A stretch of 64,000 nt of DNA from Kryptolebias marmoratus. Its lineage: Eukaryota; Chordata; Actinopteri; Cyprinodontiformes; Rivulidae. Position 1 is the stretch's first letter. Each line of letters begins with the position of its first letter. Where the stretch lies: NCBI RefSeq assembly GCF_001649575.2, contig NC_051431.1, positions 2,611,594-2,675,593 on the forward strand, written 5' to 3'. Of this stretch, positions 37,041-49,340 are shown one piece after another. A program made the position numbers and the translations under genes. The notes under the pieces were generated by a model, which was not told the DNA's origin, searched no databases, and was given only the letters and a program-made list of their open reading frames with translations.

Positions 37041-39468
37041 AGAGTTTCTAAACGGTGTCTGTCTGCTGAAGCTCGTGGGGTGTTTGTGTGATCAGACACA
37101 ACAACTCAGTCATTTTGTTCTGGGTAAGAGAAAGAAAAGGTCAAATATCTGCAGTTTGGTTTCTTTTCATCCCACCAAACTTCAGTCCAAGGTTTATGCT
37201 GTGCAAAAGTTTTGATCCAGCTCTCATTTTTCTTATTTTGTTTTCAGAAGCTCCTCCCGAGCAGACAGTCAGCCACGTCATGGTGTGAATAAAAACCGAG
37301 AAGAGGCTGTGTAGGTGAGCGCTCGGACATTTAAACGGATAGAGGGATAAAATACGTGGATCACGAGGTGATCAGAACGTCACGTGGATTTAGGAGATAA
37401 ACACTTTCTGCTTGAGATTTATAAGATTTAAATTTAAAAGGCAGAAGATTCAGACTGATGTCAGCAAACACCAACTCCTCACTCAATCAATAAAAACCCT
37501 TTTAAAGGAACGAGAACACGACTGACTGAAGAGAACTGGAGGAGATTTTTATTTTTCTCCTACTCGGAATCAGAACTAATTACTTTTTGTTGTTGATGTA
37601 AAATAATTATTCTGTTTTTATTGTTTTCTTTTCGCTCTCCGACGAAGGTCAGAGAGCAGAAAACTGTTTCTGCTTGTGTCTGTGGGGGTTCATTCAATAT
37701 CACGAACTGCTGGTAGTAGCTGAGAGTCATCCCCAACACGGCGAGTGAGAGGTCTGTTTTTTATAGCTTCATCATGGTTTGTCAGTCTGTTAGCAAAATA
37801 TTTGTGACCCCAGGGAGTCAGAATGAGCTCAGGCTGCAGAGATTTGAGTAAAAACGAGTCAAAGCATCCGGTAACTAAAATAACAAATAATCTTCCTTTA
37901 AATCAAAGTTTTCTAACAGATGTGTCTTCAGAAATGATCCTTTTCTTATTTCCTTTAAAAAACAACCGCTTCTCGCTGCCGCAGTGCCTGGAAATCCCTT
38001 CGTATAATGTCTGCACTGGCTGAACATCTACAACTCATTCGCCTTTTACGTCTTCTTCCCGTTGATCGTCCAAAGATGATTCAGATCTGAGCATCTGTTC
38101 TTCTTTCAATCTCCTCCAAACAACAAAAACATCAAAATAAGAGCCCAGATTTTCAGCTCTTATTCCAACGTGTTCACATTTTGATCCTTGAAAACGTCAA
38201 AAGGCGTCAAACCTTTGGGTGAAATCTGAATCCACGAGAGCAAAATAATCGACCGAGTTTACCCGGAGAAGAAAGTCAAAGGTTTCATGTCGCTCAGCTG
38301 CGTTTAACCTGCTGCGGAGGAGATTTAACCCCTAAAACAAACAGCTGAGAGCCTGAGAAAACATCCCAAAAAGGATAAATAAATAAAAGGTTTGTCAATG
38401 TCTTTGTGTTACAGTTTCATCACAAGTCAGGCTTTTAAACGCAGCTGTTCTTTTCTGCTCATCTAAACAGTAAAACAATAAAAAAATACCTGAAATAAAT
38501 GTTTTCCACATACATAAAGAAGGGGATTAGAGATTAGTTTTGTTGTTTAATTGATTTTAGATGAGAGAGTACAACAGAAACACTCACTGCATCGTCTCAT
38601 CACAACTGGAGAAGGTTTCATGATGCAGCTCCATTAAATTATGTATCAGATAACAGACATGATGCTGATTTTCACTGACAGCGAAGTTGGAAATAATCAG
38701 CGCTCCTTGCTTTGTCCGAGCTTCTCCTGAGTGGGAGGGCAGTGATGAAAGAGCTGCACAGCAACCCTCGGGGTAAATAAAGGTTAAAGAAGCAGAAAAC
38801 GGAGGAGGGGGGCAAACTGCATGTGTCCCCGGATAAGAGAGGAGGCTGCAAGCTTGATAGAAACGAGACAGAGAAGGTGGAGAGGAGAGCTGGAGGATAA
38901 TGGACAAGAGAGGCTGGAAATGAATAATCCATCCGCTAAGCAGTAATCGGATATTCCTCATCAGACAATAAATTACAACAAAGAGAAGCAAATATCAGCC
39001 TGCAAGAAGATAAAAATCTAATCTTTGTTCCAAGAGCATAAAGAAGAGCTGAGCTGAGCATCAGTTCTGACATCCCATAATGTCTCCACGGTGTTAAATA
39101 TGCAGCATCTGGATCTGCTGCAGAAATAAAAAAATCAAACAAGGGAAGCCCCCGAAAAGCTGCAGAGACAGAGAGAGGAAAAGTCCAGGGAAGCCCCTTC
39201 TGCAGGAGGATCCCCCCCCCCAGAGCCTGCTGCAGTCCGGCTCCTCATTAAAACCACAGACACACTTCACGGGTCCCCCTGGGGCCCCTGCAGACCTGCA
39301 TCCGAACCGGGCCGGACCGATCCGAACCGAACAGAACTGAACCGCCGACAGGCGCATCGTAAAACATCCAGAGTTCTTGTTTCAGCTTCTGAACCGAATC
39401 AGTTTATAAGAAATATTTATTTACTTGGATGCATTTATGTAGCAAAAGAACCTAAGATCGAGGGCTGA

Positions 39469-39876
39469 TGGAGGAGAGGAGGAGCAGGAGAGGAGAAGAG
39501 GGAGGAGAAGAGAAGAGGAGGAGAGGAGGGGCTGGAGGAGATGGAGATGGAGGAGAGAAGATGAGGAGCAGGAGGAGAGCAGGAGAGGAGAGAAGAGGAG
39601 GAGAGGAGGAGAGCAGGAGAGGAGAGGAGGAGAAGAGAAGAGGAGGAGAAGGAGAGGACGAGCTGGAGGAGATGGAGATGGAGGAGATGAAGGAGGAGAA
39701 GATGAAGAGGAGGAGATGGAGGAGAGGAGGAGATGCAGGGGCTGGAGGAGAGGAGGAGCAGGAGGGGAGGAGAAGATGAAGGAGGAGAAGATGAAGAGGA
39801 GGAGATGGAGGAGAGGAGCAGGAGCTGGAGGAGAGGAGGAGGTGCAGGAGCAGGAGGGGAGGAGCAGGAGCTTGAG
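39469..39876. repeat. 400-bp purine-only tract on the plus strand (GAG/GGA-rich)
   Basis: An almost unbroken run of A and G with units such as GAGGAGGAG, GGAGATGGA and GAAGAGGAGG. It keeps frames open and yields Glu/Gly/Arg-rich low-complexity peptides, which I do not take as genes. Shorter tracts of the same kind lie at 40,273-40,335 and 40,775-40,860, on both sides of the putative promoter. Confidence 0.95.
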
Positions 39877-39986
39877 GCAGCTCAGTCAGAGCTCCATCAG
39901 GGAAGCCTCCGCTGCGTCAAGCCGCGCTCAGGCGCGAGGAAACCGGAAAAGACGCAGTGGCGTTTTCAGGAAAACAAACCCAGATG

Positions 39987-40022
39987 AAGTGAGACCTGCT
40001 GTGATTGGAGCAGGTCTCACTT
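39987..40022. repeat. hairpin, 14-bp arms, 8-nt loop
   Basis: AAGTGAGACCTGCT, loop GTGATTGG, AGCAGGTCTCACTT. It is perfect and sits between the purine tract and the CpG-rich region. Confidence 0.95.
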
Positions 40023-40567
40023 AGAAAGAGGCTCCCTGACTCCGCCGTGTTCCAGCTCACCTGCTTCTACATGTTTGCTTTTATCTGAGGGTTAATTTCT
40101 TATTTCTTCCAGAGTTTGTTTTTGTAGAGGAGCGCACTGACTCCTGCCCCCCCGGACCCCCCGGGATCCTGAACGGACCCCCTCTGGGGCCGGGAGCCAC
40201 TCTGCGCGCAGAATCCCGCAGCCTCTTTAGGATTTCACTCACGCGCCTTAAACTTCCCGAGAACAGCAGGACACCGAGGAGGAGGAGGGGGGAGAGGAGG
40301 GAGAGGAGGAAGAGGAGGAAGAGGAGGAAGAGGAGGCTGCTCGGGCTGGGCGCAGCTTCAAGACGAATCTGAGAAAACATCCGGGAGGAAAAGTCATCAG
40401 GAGCACCTGCGGGGAGACGACTCCCGACCCGGTTCTGCCCGCCGACACCAGCTCCACATGGTCCAGATCAACAGCCAGAGACGCCCGCACGGAGCCGAGC
40501 GCGCGGCAGAAACACACGCGCACACGCTGCGCACAAACAGAACCGAACAGAAGGAGAAGCTTCTTAC

Positions 40568-40606
40568 CTTCAGTTCTGGAGCCGGTCCGGAGCCGAGGCT
40601 GAGCAT
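40568..40606 (-). CDS. candidate first coding exon of an unidentified gene
   Basis: On the minus strand ATG at 40606 sits in AACATGC (A at -3) and opens MLSLGSGPAPELK, 13 codons, closing at a strong donor AAG/GTAAGA. I do not recognise the peptide. The sequence before the ATG, CTCCTCTCCTTCAG, also looks like a splice acceptor, so this could be a 42-nt internal exon. No partner exon was found in the 40 kb to the left. Its intron would have to be very long or the call wrong. Confidence 0.3.
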
Positions 40607-40668
40607 GTTCTGAAGGAGAGGAGGAGTGGAGAGGAGGAGGGAGAGGAGGCTGTCCCCGCTGCTCGGCT

Positions 40669-40695
<27 letters not shown>
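40669..40695. repeat. (CA)13 microsatellite in the CpG-rich region
   Basis: Uninterrupted CA dinucleotides between the Sp1-type box and the exon candidate. Confidence 0.97.
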
Positions 40696-40699
<4 letters not shown>

Positions 40700-40944
40700 A
40701 GCGCGCAGGCGGGCGGGGTGAGGAGGAGATGTCCTCGGGGGCGCGGATGGATGGATGGAGTCAGGATGAGAGCATACATGGAGAGGAGGAGGAGGAGAAA
40801 AGAGGAGCAGGAGCAGAGAAGAGGAGAGGAGGAGAGAAGAGGAGAGGAGGAGATGAAGGTCAGGAAGAGCAACAAAACAAAGAAAAGGATGAAAAAATGA
40901 ACGTAAATGAACAAAAACTACAGAAATTACATTTAATCTGAAAA

Positions 40945-42424
40945 TGCATCTGAAGAAGCTGAAACTGAGCTGCTGCAGCTAAAACCAGGAGAACAGAAGC
41001 TAAAAGCTAAAAGCAGCTAAATGTGGTAAAACACTTGGAGTATCAGTACTAGTAGCAGCAGAATTAGGAGTATTAAAATCAGTATCAGCAGTACCAACAG
41101 TAGAATTAACAGCAGTAGATTTAGCAGATGTAGTCTGAAATAGATTTAAAAGAAAACAATATTTTTGACAGAATTGAAGAGATTTCAGTGCACTTTAATG
41201 TGGAAACTGTCAGTAAAGTTAAACACTTTTACAATTATAAATGTTAGTAAAACAACAGCAGCCATCTCCTGCAGGAGCTGAACGTTTTCATCTTCAGACG
41301 GTTGAAACAACAGAAGCAGAAGCAGTTCGACTGCAGAACGAGCTGAAAGTCAGAGGAGTAATAAATAGAAACAGGATGACTGAAGTGTGAATGCTGAGTC
41401 TGCATTCAAAGCAGAAATAATAGAGAGAAATTAACGACGAGAGGCAGAAAGTGAGAAGGAGAAGCTGATGATGACGGATGAAGAAAGAAAAAATCATTTA
41501 TGACATTAAAACGAGATTAAAGAGTCGGGGAAGGGGATTAACCAGGAGAGAAGAGAAGTGGGTTTAAAAAGAAATACAGAAAAGGGAAACAGGACAGATG
41601 GACATGTGGCTTTAATATCTAAATCTGGATATTAGCAGGTTCCTCCGGTGCATTATCTCAGGTGCTGGAGGCGTCGCTCGGCGCTTCCAGCAGAACCAAT
41701 TACTTAAACGCCGGGCCACATTTCAGACTCCTGCTGACCAAGCAGGCAAGAAACAGTCAATCAGTTAAATCCTCCAGAGTCCGTCCAGCGCAGTCGATCA
41801 AGGTTTAATACACCTCCTCTGCAGAAACACACTCACTCCCCTCTCCCTTCCTTCAGGAATCCATCATGTTTCTGCTGATTTCTTTAACGGTGCTTTAAAG
41901 TGGCTGCAGGTTGATCCAAGGCTAATCTTATTCCTTTTTGTGTTTTGATGGAAAGCTCCAAACAGATTTTCATCTGAGGAGTGATTCAGCTCGAGTGAAT
42001 CTCCCTCCATCGTGTCAGGGAGGCTCAAGTTCCCCTCAGACCTGCCGGAGCGATTGTTCTCCAGGATCCTCGGGTAAATTGGTTCTGGGTTCAGTAAACC
42101 CGGTCTGATGGAGGCCTGCAGTCTGAATGTTGGTGATTATCGCCAAACCTGGTCAAGGAGACCTTCAGAGTCGGGTGAAATGAACCGAGGAAGGTGGAGC
42201 TGTGGAAGTTAAACCTCGGGTGGAGTCTTCAAAGCTTTTCTAAACGTTCACTAGAGCTTTCAGCTTCCTCAGATGAGCCGAAGGGCCTCGCCTTCGTGTC
42301 GCTGGAGTTTTGAAACATGTCTGAAAAACAGCCGCAGGCTCGTTGAGAGTTTCTGAAACAGCTCTCAGTTTAGTTTCTGTAATTCTAGAGTTGCATTTTT
42401 GTGACTTATTTTCTATTACTACAT
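40945..42424. other. non-coding stretch
   Basis: Upstream of the putative promoter in leftward sense. No exon or clear repeat. Confidence 0.5.
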
Positions 42425-42594
42425 GTTTTCCTTGTTTCTCTGCTCCAACACACCTGATTCAGAGGTTAAATCACCTCTTCTTGTTCTGCAGAAGCCTGTT
42501 AATCACCCATTGATTCACATCAGGTGTGTTGGAGCAGAGGAACAAGTAAAACCTGCAGGATGGTGGCCCTGAGGACCAGGATTGGAGATCCCTG
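42425..42594. mobile_element. palindromic hAT/Buster-like MITE, left end missing
   Basis: Same family and orientation as the copy at 2611. It starts within the element at GTTTTCCTTGTTTCTCTG and ends ATTGGAGATCCCTG. It is truncated at the left. The right flank GTTTAGAG fits NNNTANNN. Confidence 0.8.
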
Positions 42595-42954
42595 GTTTAG
42601 AGGTTCTTCTCAACCCAACTGAAACGGTTTTTGTAACAGAAGCAGAAGTCGGGGACTCTGAAGTGGACTCGCTTATCTCTGGTACCGAGGTCCCCGAGGT
42701 AGTTAAACAACAACGATCTGAGGATGAAACTCACACCGAGTTCCTCGTGATCCTGGACGTTTGGTTGACACACCTGGACAAAGCTTTGAGCCGCCAGACT
42801 GCGGCATGTCCAAAGTAACGTCCCTGAGAAAGTCTCTGTCGACAGGAAAGTCAAACCCACAGAGAGCAGAGTTGTTGAGACCTTCGGTGGTTTTGTTCTG
42901 GTTAAAGGAGCGCAGGACCAGTTCTTTAATCTTTGCAAGAATATCTGAGGGTGA

Positions 42955-43130
42955 ATGAGTCTCCAGCTGGCCTTCTTCTCTTCCTCTGACTTGGAGACGG
43001 ATTATGATCGTGTCCCTTCTGGCGTCCTTTGCAGGACACTTCAGGATTGTGAGGTTTTGGGACCCCTTTGCAAACGGTATTTTTCTGTAACGTCGGCTGG
43101 GTTGATGTTTGTCGAAGCAGTCAGAGGATG
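42955..43130 (+). mobile_element. possible LINE reverse-transcriptase fragment
   Basis: One plus-strand frame reads DLETDYDRVPSGVLCRTLQD. This resembles the DxxKAYDRVP-x-G-x-LW block of LINE reverse transcriptases. Only this block is recognisable. The sequence after 43,130 does not continue the domain in any frame I could follow. Confidence 0.45.
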
Positions 43131-43260
43131 GAGGGTCATGGATCGGTCTCCTTCCAGGTCTCTAACTTCACTCATATTAAGAAGGAGAGCACCTTTCAGG
43201 CAGCAACTATCAGCAGAAGGAAGGAAACTGTCGGAGCAGCGATGGACTGGAGACCATTAA

Positions 43261-44403
43261 ACTGATGTCTTATTATTGGATTTACTGTAAAGTACTCAGC
43301 TTTGAGTATATTTATGTATTTTGCTCTTGTTTTTGTACTCAGTTGCATGTAGTCTGTCAGAAAAACTAATTCTGACAGATGCAGCTCCAGGTCTGTGAGT
43401 ATCCTTCTGTAGGACTTTATCTTCAGTTGTGTTCTGGTCTCTGGTTCAGCTCAGTGTCTGAGGCCCACAGGCTTCATAAGCAGCACTTAAAAACCAAACG
43501 AGACCACGGTTTGACCCCCGAGCTGCACCGTGAATCACACACACACTCATAAAGACGCAGAGGCACGAGAGCCATTGACCTTTGGCTTCGAGCTGAAATA
43601 ATGTTTGTCAGGAAAGTGGATCGTCCACAGGTGGTGGGCGAGACGCACAAATTAAAACAAATTGACCGAAGCAAACACACCGGAGTGAGTTAAGTGACAC
43701 CACAAACAGCCAGCAAACGCTCTGCTGCAGCGGATAAACGATAAACGCCCTGGATGCAAAGCTGTTGTGACAATTATGGAAATGAGCCGCAGATGAAGGT
43801 TTTTTTCTCGATGAATAACAGATTTATTTCATGACACACCGAAGAAGAGGCGTCTGTGTTCATTTATTCTAACGTCAGATGTTCGGGGAGGCCTGCCTCG
43901 GATGGTTTCTGTGCTTTAATCAGTTATTGGATCAGACTGGTTCAGATCAAATGTTCTCTTAATCTGATCTGAACTTATTTCATCTGTGGGTCGGACTTTG
44001 GGTTAAACAGAGGAGCAAACACAAACACTCCAACGTTTTTAAACTAAATTAAAGCTGAGTTTGAATTTAAAACGTTGGAGGAAAACATGAGTTGTGTTTT
44101 GGGACTCCTCCATCAGACATCTTCTCCTCGGGCAGCAGGGGGCGCTGTCACAAACTGACTGTTCAGAGTTTCAGGGATGAAAGTTTTAGATTTGTTCAGA
44201 AAGTCCTCTGATTTGATCACTTCCTACCTAAGTGGTTCTGCTGTTATTTAAATTATCCTTCGTCCTTCGTGTGGCTGAGCTGCTGAAACATGAAGGCAAA
44301 CGTCCTCCTCTTCCTCACTCAGGACAACAAAAGGCCTAAATTCAAATCAAATCAGCCTCAAGATGCTGCAAGGACTGCCTTCTTTGTCTTAATCTGTTTG
44401 CTT

Positions 44404-44439
<36 letters not shown>

Positions 44440-45959
44440 ACATTCACACACACTTCGTGCTGGGGAAACAAATTAAATTGTGGTAAGAGGCCTCGCCAGC
44501 TTGAGCGAGCTGTGAGGAGGCGGAAGAGGAATGGCTGGAGATCTGTCTCTGAGACAGAAGGACAGAAGGAGGAAATCTGAAGGTAAAGACTGAGAGACAG
44601 AAATAAAGAGGAAACATTTAAGCAAAAATGACAATTTCCTGTAAAACAAAATGCTCCTTTCAAAGAGAAAAATAAAACTTTTTACATCAGAAAGTGTTTG
44701 AGGAGGAAGAGCAAATAAATATTTCTGTGGAGCTTCATCTGTCAGAGCTCCATCAGCAGAAAATATTTTCTTATTGTCAAAAAAATCAGAAAGAGTTTGG
44801 AGGCAGGTGGTGCTGCAGCTCCCCCTGGTGGACGGCAGAGGAAATGCATGCATGGAAAAACTATTTTTAGTGATTAAGTAGGTTTAGTCCTTGTAGTCCT
44901 TGTTTAGATTCAGGTTTTTTCTGATATGAATATGTGATGATGCTCCTCATGTTCGGTTCCTTCTGTGATTTAACAATTTATACATGAACAGATCAGATTT
45001 CTGTTTAAACTCACCAAAACAAAGTGAAGTCCTGAGTTCAGACAGTTTTTACCTCGAGTTGTTTGCTTCCATCGCCTTCAGATCTTGAGATGCGTTCCTC
45101 ATCAAACCGTTCCACTTCAGTTCGAGCAAAGAGTCGGTGTGAAAACTGCTCATTCAGCTGAGGAAAATGGATTATTGATCTGCAGCTGCAGGCCTGTTTG
45201 GGCTGACGGGAAGCTGCTGGGACTCAGGCTGGCCTCAGATCAGGCAGAACCTGAAACTTTTCTCTGTTTGGGTCAAGCAAACGGATTCCAGGTGGAGAAA
45301 AACATGAGACAGGGAGAGGAAAAGGCAAACGAGAGGCTGCAGGAGATCAGCTGGAAGAGAGCTCAGGAAATTAAGAGCTGAAAGTAGAAAATGGATTTGA
45401 AGAATCAGCAGAAAATTATAATGACAGGAGGAGGACTGAAGGGAAAATATGGAAACCTGAGGAGGCTAAAAATGGAGACGGCAGGACAGAAAACACCTCC
45501 CGGGAGGCTCGCATCCTTCTGAACCTTCAGATTCTGTCAGGCTGTTGTTGTGTTTCTTAAATACTGATAAATTCATCTATAAAAGAAGCTGCTGATTATC
45601 AGACGTCCATCAGCTGGGAGCTCAGGTTGCCACGGTGATGTTGAGGCACACACTTTACCTGTCAGTTAAAAAAAAACTAAAACTGCTGACGTTAATGCAT
45701 ACCAAAAAAACCTCCTGATGGCCCGTTTTTTGGAACCGTTCCTCCAGAAACCATCAAATTAAAAGAAACAACTTGTTTCTGCTCTGACTCCAGACGAGTC
45801 CCGGACCGCCTTTCAGTAGAAACATCGAGGTGTGAGAGTACCTGCAGAACCCGGACCAGAACCCGGAGCAGAACCAAGCCTCTGAGATCCGGTCGCTGCA
45901 CGAGTTCTGCTTACATCCCCGGGTCAGGACCTCAAGCTGCAGTTCATTAAACACCTAAT
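43261..45959. other. non-coding stretch
   Basis: One CT/CA microsatellite. Frames such as the 98-codon one at 45,085-45,381 carry no motif I know. Confidence 0.55.
44406..44439. repeat. compound (CT)n(CA)n microsatellite
   Basis: (CT)8 followed without a break by (CA)9. Confidence 0.97.
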
Positions 45960-46570
45960 ATTCCTGGGAGGAACGCATATCGCCTGGAGCGGACTGCGAG
46001 ACGTCACCAGATCTGTCAGCCCTCAGAGGGTGATTCTCAGCTACTACCACACCAAACTTTACCTCCACAAGAACAAAGTTCTCTCGGGTCAGGACTTCAG
46101 TTGAAACACCTGCGTTGTCCTCACAGGCCCCGCCCCCATTTAATGCTCTGACTTGCATTGACCACGCCCACTTCTGAGTTCTGACCAATCACAGAACAGT
46201 TGCTGGAGACCACAAAAGACAAAAGTTCTGTTGGATGATCTTTGGAGAACAAACTGCAAGAAGTCCCAAGTATTTAATCTTTTTTGTTTTAAATTACGCA
46301 TTTTTTTGTTTGTTTTTTTCGCAGCACTCGAAGACAAAAAGGTTTTCTCCGTTCTTGTGGAGAACATAGCAGCCTCGTGCTGCAGCCATTTTTGTGTCAG
46401 CTAAAGCAGATTAGCTGTGGCAGCCATCTTGAATTAGCTCCAAAAGTTCATCAGTAGATGTTCTTCCACTGATTCCTTTGTGTGGGTTTCATCCAAATCT
46501 GTGCAGTGGTTCATGAGATATTTCGCTAACACAGCAAACCATCGTTAATTTTATCACCCAGCACTAAAAG
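45960..46570. repeat. longer, patchy copy of the CAGCTACTACCACAC family
   Basis: It starts with TCAGCTACTACCACACCAAA (46,040 area). It then has TGGCAGCCATCTTGAATTAG, CCACTGATTCCTTTGTGTGG and CAGTGGTTCATGAGATATTT (46,410-46,525). An inverted pair around TTAATTTTATC / GATAAAATTAA lies at 46,534-46,595. No coding frame is recognised inside. Confidence 0.55.
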
Positions 46571-47479
46571 GCAAGAGGCAGGCGATAAAATTAACCACTG
46601 AGACAAGTTTCAGCGTCCAGATTTGATCCTTGGATCTGAGTCACAACCGATCGATCTTCTGGAGGTTTTCCGACAGGACAGGAAGTCAGGAAGTGGCTCC
46701 GGGCTGAACTTCACTGATAAACTCCACAGTTTGAACCCATCGCAGCACAAACGGTCGGATCGGACCTTCATCTGTCACCGATGGACAGCTGGTTCATTCC
46801 TCCAGCTGTGGGCCGAGAAGAAACTAGTGTCTCGACTGAAAATCAGGTTCAAGGAGGATAAAATAAACGAGACGGGAAGGCAGCGGCTCCTCAGCTTTCA
46901 GCCTGATTGGAGTTACTTCCTAATCAGCTTGATGTGTTTTCCATCCACCAATCACATCGGTGCTTTAAGCGTCAGCATCCGTCAGAGGCTGAAGACGGAT
47001 CCAAGGCATCGATGGAGTTCAGACTCCATCCGAGTCTTTACAGGACAGCAGGGAGGGATGACAGGAAGCACAGACTCACTGCAGAAACAAGAAAATCTGC
47101 AGGTCCTGCGTCAAATGTCCACGAACCTAACACACATGCAGGCTTGGACACAAAAATATTTCAAAATAAAAGTCAGATCCATCTCCTGTAAACGTGAAAA
47201 CTCAATTTATTGTTCCTGATTTGGAGATTAGAGATCAAAAGGGATCCGAATCTAAAATCTGAGAAGCACATTTTGCCTGAATCTTGGTGATTTTTTAAAT
47301 CTGTTCTCCTGAAGTCCAGCAGACAATCAGCCGAGCTCCAGGAGACGAATAATCAGATCGTCAAAGAGCCGCGGCTCGTTATGAAGCCAGGAAAACTCAC
47401 CCTGATCATTGTGGTCCGAGATTTACAACGACATCGTCAGAAAAACCGACAGGGGGGGATTTTTATCGCCTGCCGCCAA

Positions 47480-47650
47480 AGAGAAGATCTCAGCAAGGAT
47501 TCTGTCTGTTTGTTTGTTGTGTTAGCAAAATATCTCAGGAAGCACTGAACAGATTTCAACGAAACCATCAGAAGTTCTCATTGAATTAACTTTGGGGTCC
47601 AATTCAAGATGGCTGCCACATCACAAAAACAGTTATAACGCCGTGAAAAC
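47480..47650. repeat. further fragment of the same dispersed family
   Basis: GCAAAATATCTCAGGAAGCA and CAATTCAAGATGGCTGCCAC are variants of the family blocks at 46.4-46.5 kb, in inverse order. Confidence 0.45.
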
Positions 47651-49332
47651 TTCCTCCGAGCCTTTAGTCCCTTTGGTTTGAAACGGTCTCATTATTAAAT
47701 CTACGTTTAATCTTTAAGGCTTAGAAACATCCTGAGCTGAGCTAACGCTACTTCCTGTTAGCCTCAGGTAAACGGGTCGCTCTCAGAGACGTCTACGAGC
47801 TTCATTTAACGCTCAAGGTAGAGAAGCAGCTTTGAGACGAGTGTTTCTAACATCATATTCAGACAAATCAGTTCGGGCAGCTTTTCAGGGGACCAAAGAC
47901 ATTTAAAAAGAGGCCATAACCGGCCCACGGGCCACTTATTGATGCCCTTCTTTTATTTCAGATTCATTAGTTTAATACCAGATTCTTCTTTTTTTTTAAT
48001 ATGTTTGAAAAAAAAAGTTAATTTCATGTTGAGGAACTTGTAATATTTCCCTCGAGGGTCCGTATTGATCCTTTTTATTTAGAGCTGCTCGGCATCGATG
48101 CCTGCCAACACTTCCCTCGGCTCAGAGAGTTATTTTACTGCAGCTGCCGAACATCTGGACCTCAGGGAGGAAGACTGAAGCTTTCACAACAAATATAAAT
48201 TAGATAAACCTCATTATGTCAACAGAGTACGGAGCCCCATAGAGGCCACGTCGGAAAAAAACATAACTGCGTTTTATTCCAGGTTCCTTTACAAACAGAA
48301 ATAAATCAGATGTTAAGGAGTCAGTGACCTGCACAGACTTATTTTGAAATTGGCCTTAAATATAAAAAGACATGCAATCAGTGCAGATTTGTGAGACATT
48401 TGAAAATAATCCTGATTTCACAGGAACAGTCGTTAAGGGTTCCTTTCACCTGGGGGTTCTGGAGATGTTCGAGGCGATCCGGAGGCTCCCAGGTCTTCCT
48501 CTTCCTCTTCAAAGACATGAACCCTGGAGGAGCCTTCTTTGCTGTAACTGAATGGAGTTCTGGTTCTGCTCGCTTCCCGACCTGAGAGACAGCTGGGTTT
48601 TTGATGGACTCAGACGGGCGAGTTAATGAAATGTAAACATTTGTGTCAATGGTCAGAAAACAAACTTCTGGAGTCAGTTTTTCTTCTTTATTTCCCTCTT
48701 TCTGACGCAGCGTCGGCGCTCGCCTGTTTTAGTCACCTTCCAGGTAAACTTGTTCTAAATCTGGGTCGAGTTTTTCCAGGAGCAGCTCATCCATTATTCA
48801 CGCTGACATCACGTCTTTCACACGTTAACGATCCGCCGATTTAAACCTGAAACACGCAGGACGGCAGGTCAATGCTCCAAGGAAACTTTATTTTTATTCA
48901 CGCTTTGAAACACTCATCTGCAGATTTATAAAAAACCCAAAAGTTCATCCCTCGATCAGCTGAATGCCGTTCACCATAAACAAAATCTGCACAAAAACAA
49001 AAAGTGTTTACAGTTAATTGGATTTGTTTGGAGCTCTGTAGCTCAGCCGGACTTCACGGCAGAAACATCATTCAGAGTTTAATCAGATCACAGAAAGTTG
49101 GGACTTTCCATGACTGAACTGAGGTTTTGATATTTTAAATGATTTTTTCACACAATCAGTTTAAGTTTTGATGATTTTTGCAGAATTTCCCACAGAACGT
49201 TCAGCCAACAGCCGATTTTGAGCTGTTTAAACTTTTCAAACCTTCTGCCTCTACGACCCGAACACAGATGATGGATGGATGTCGAAATTTATCAACTTCT
49301 CTAAAGTTACAGCAAACAGCGACGCCTTGACG
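47651..49332. other. non-coding stretch downstream of actn4
   Basis: No exon recognised. Two AATAAA-type hexamers in minus-strand sense occur near 48,890 and could serve a read-through transcript, but nothing else supports that. Confidence 0.5.
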
Positions 49333-49340
49333 CTCTATGA

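Larger units (their letters stand above)
31021..39468. other. non-coding stretch left of the CpG-rich region
   Basis: AT-rich, with the compound CG/CA tract at 37.0 kb. If the exon candidate at 40.6 kb is real this would be its first intron. No partner exon is visible. Confidence 0.5.
40120..40745 (-). promoter_or_regulatory. CpG-rich region, probable promoter
   Basis: GC and CpG content rise sharply against AT-rich surroundings (for example the CGCGCAGAATCCCGCAG and GAGCGCGCGGCAG areas). A GGGCGGGG Sp1-type box sits at 40711-40718. A CA/GT tract (40669-40695) lies between this box and the exon candidate at 40,568-40,606, consistent with leftward transcription. No TATA box is obvious. Confidence 0.5.

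Noticed and set aside
39468..40024. Glu/Arg/Gly-rich open frames of about 100 codons
   Set aside because: Product of the purine-only tract; low complexity with no start context, motif or splice logic.
45085..45381. 98-codon plus-strand frame starting at ATG
   Set aside because: No domain, signal peptide or conserved segment recognised; the length is within chance expectation for this window.
49035..49060. tRNA-like A-box TAGCTCAGCCGG
   Set aside because: No B-box or cloverleaf-forming sequence follows within tRNA distance.
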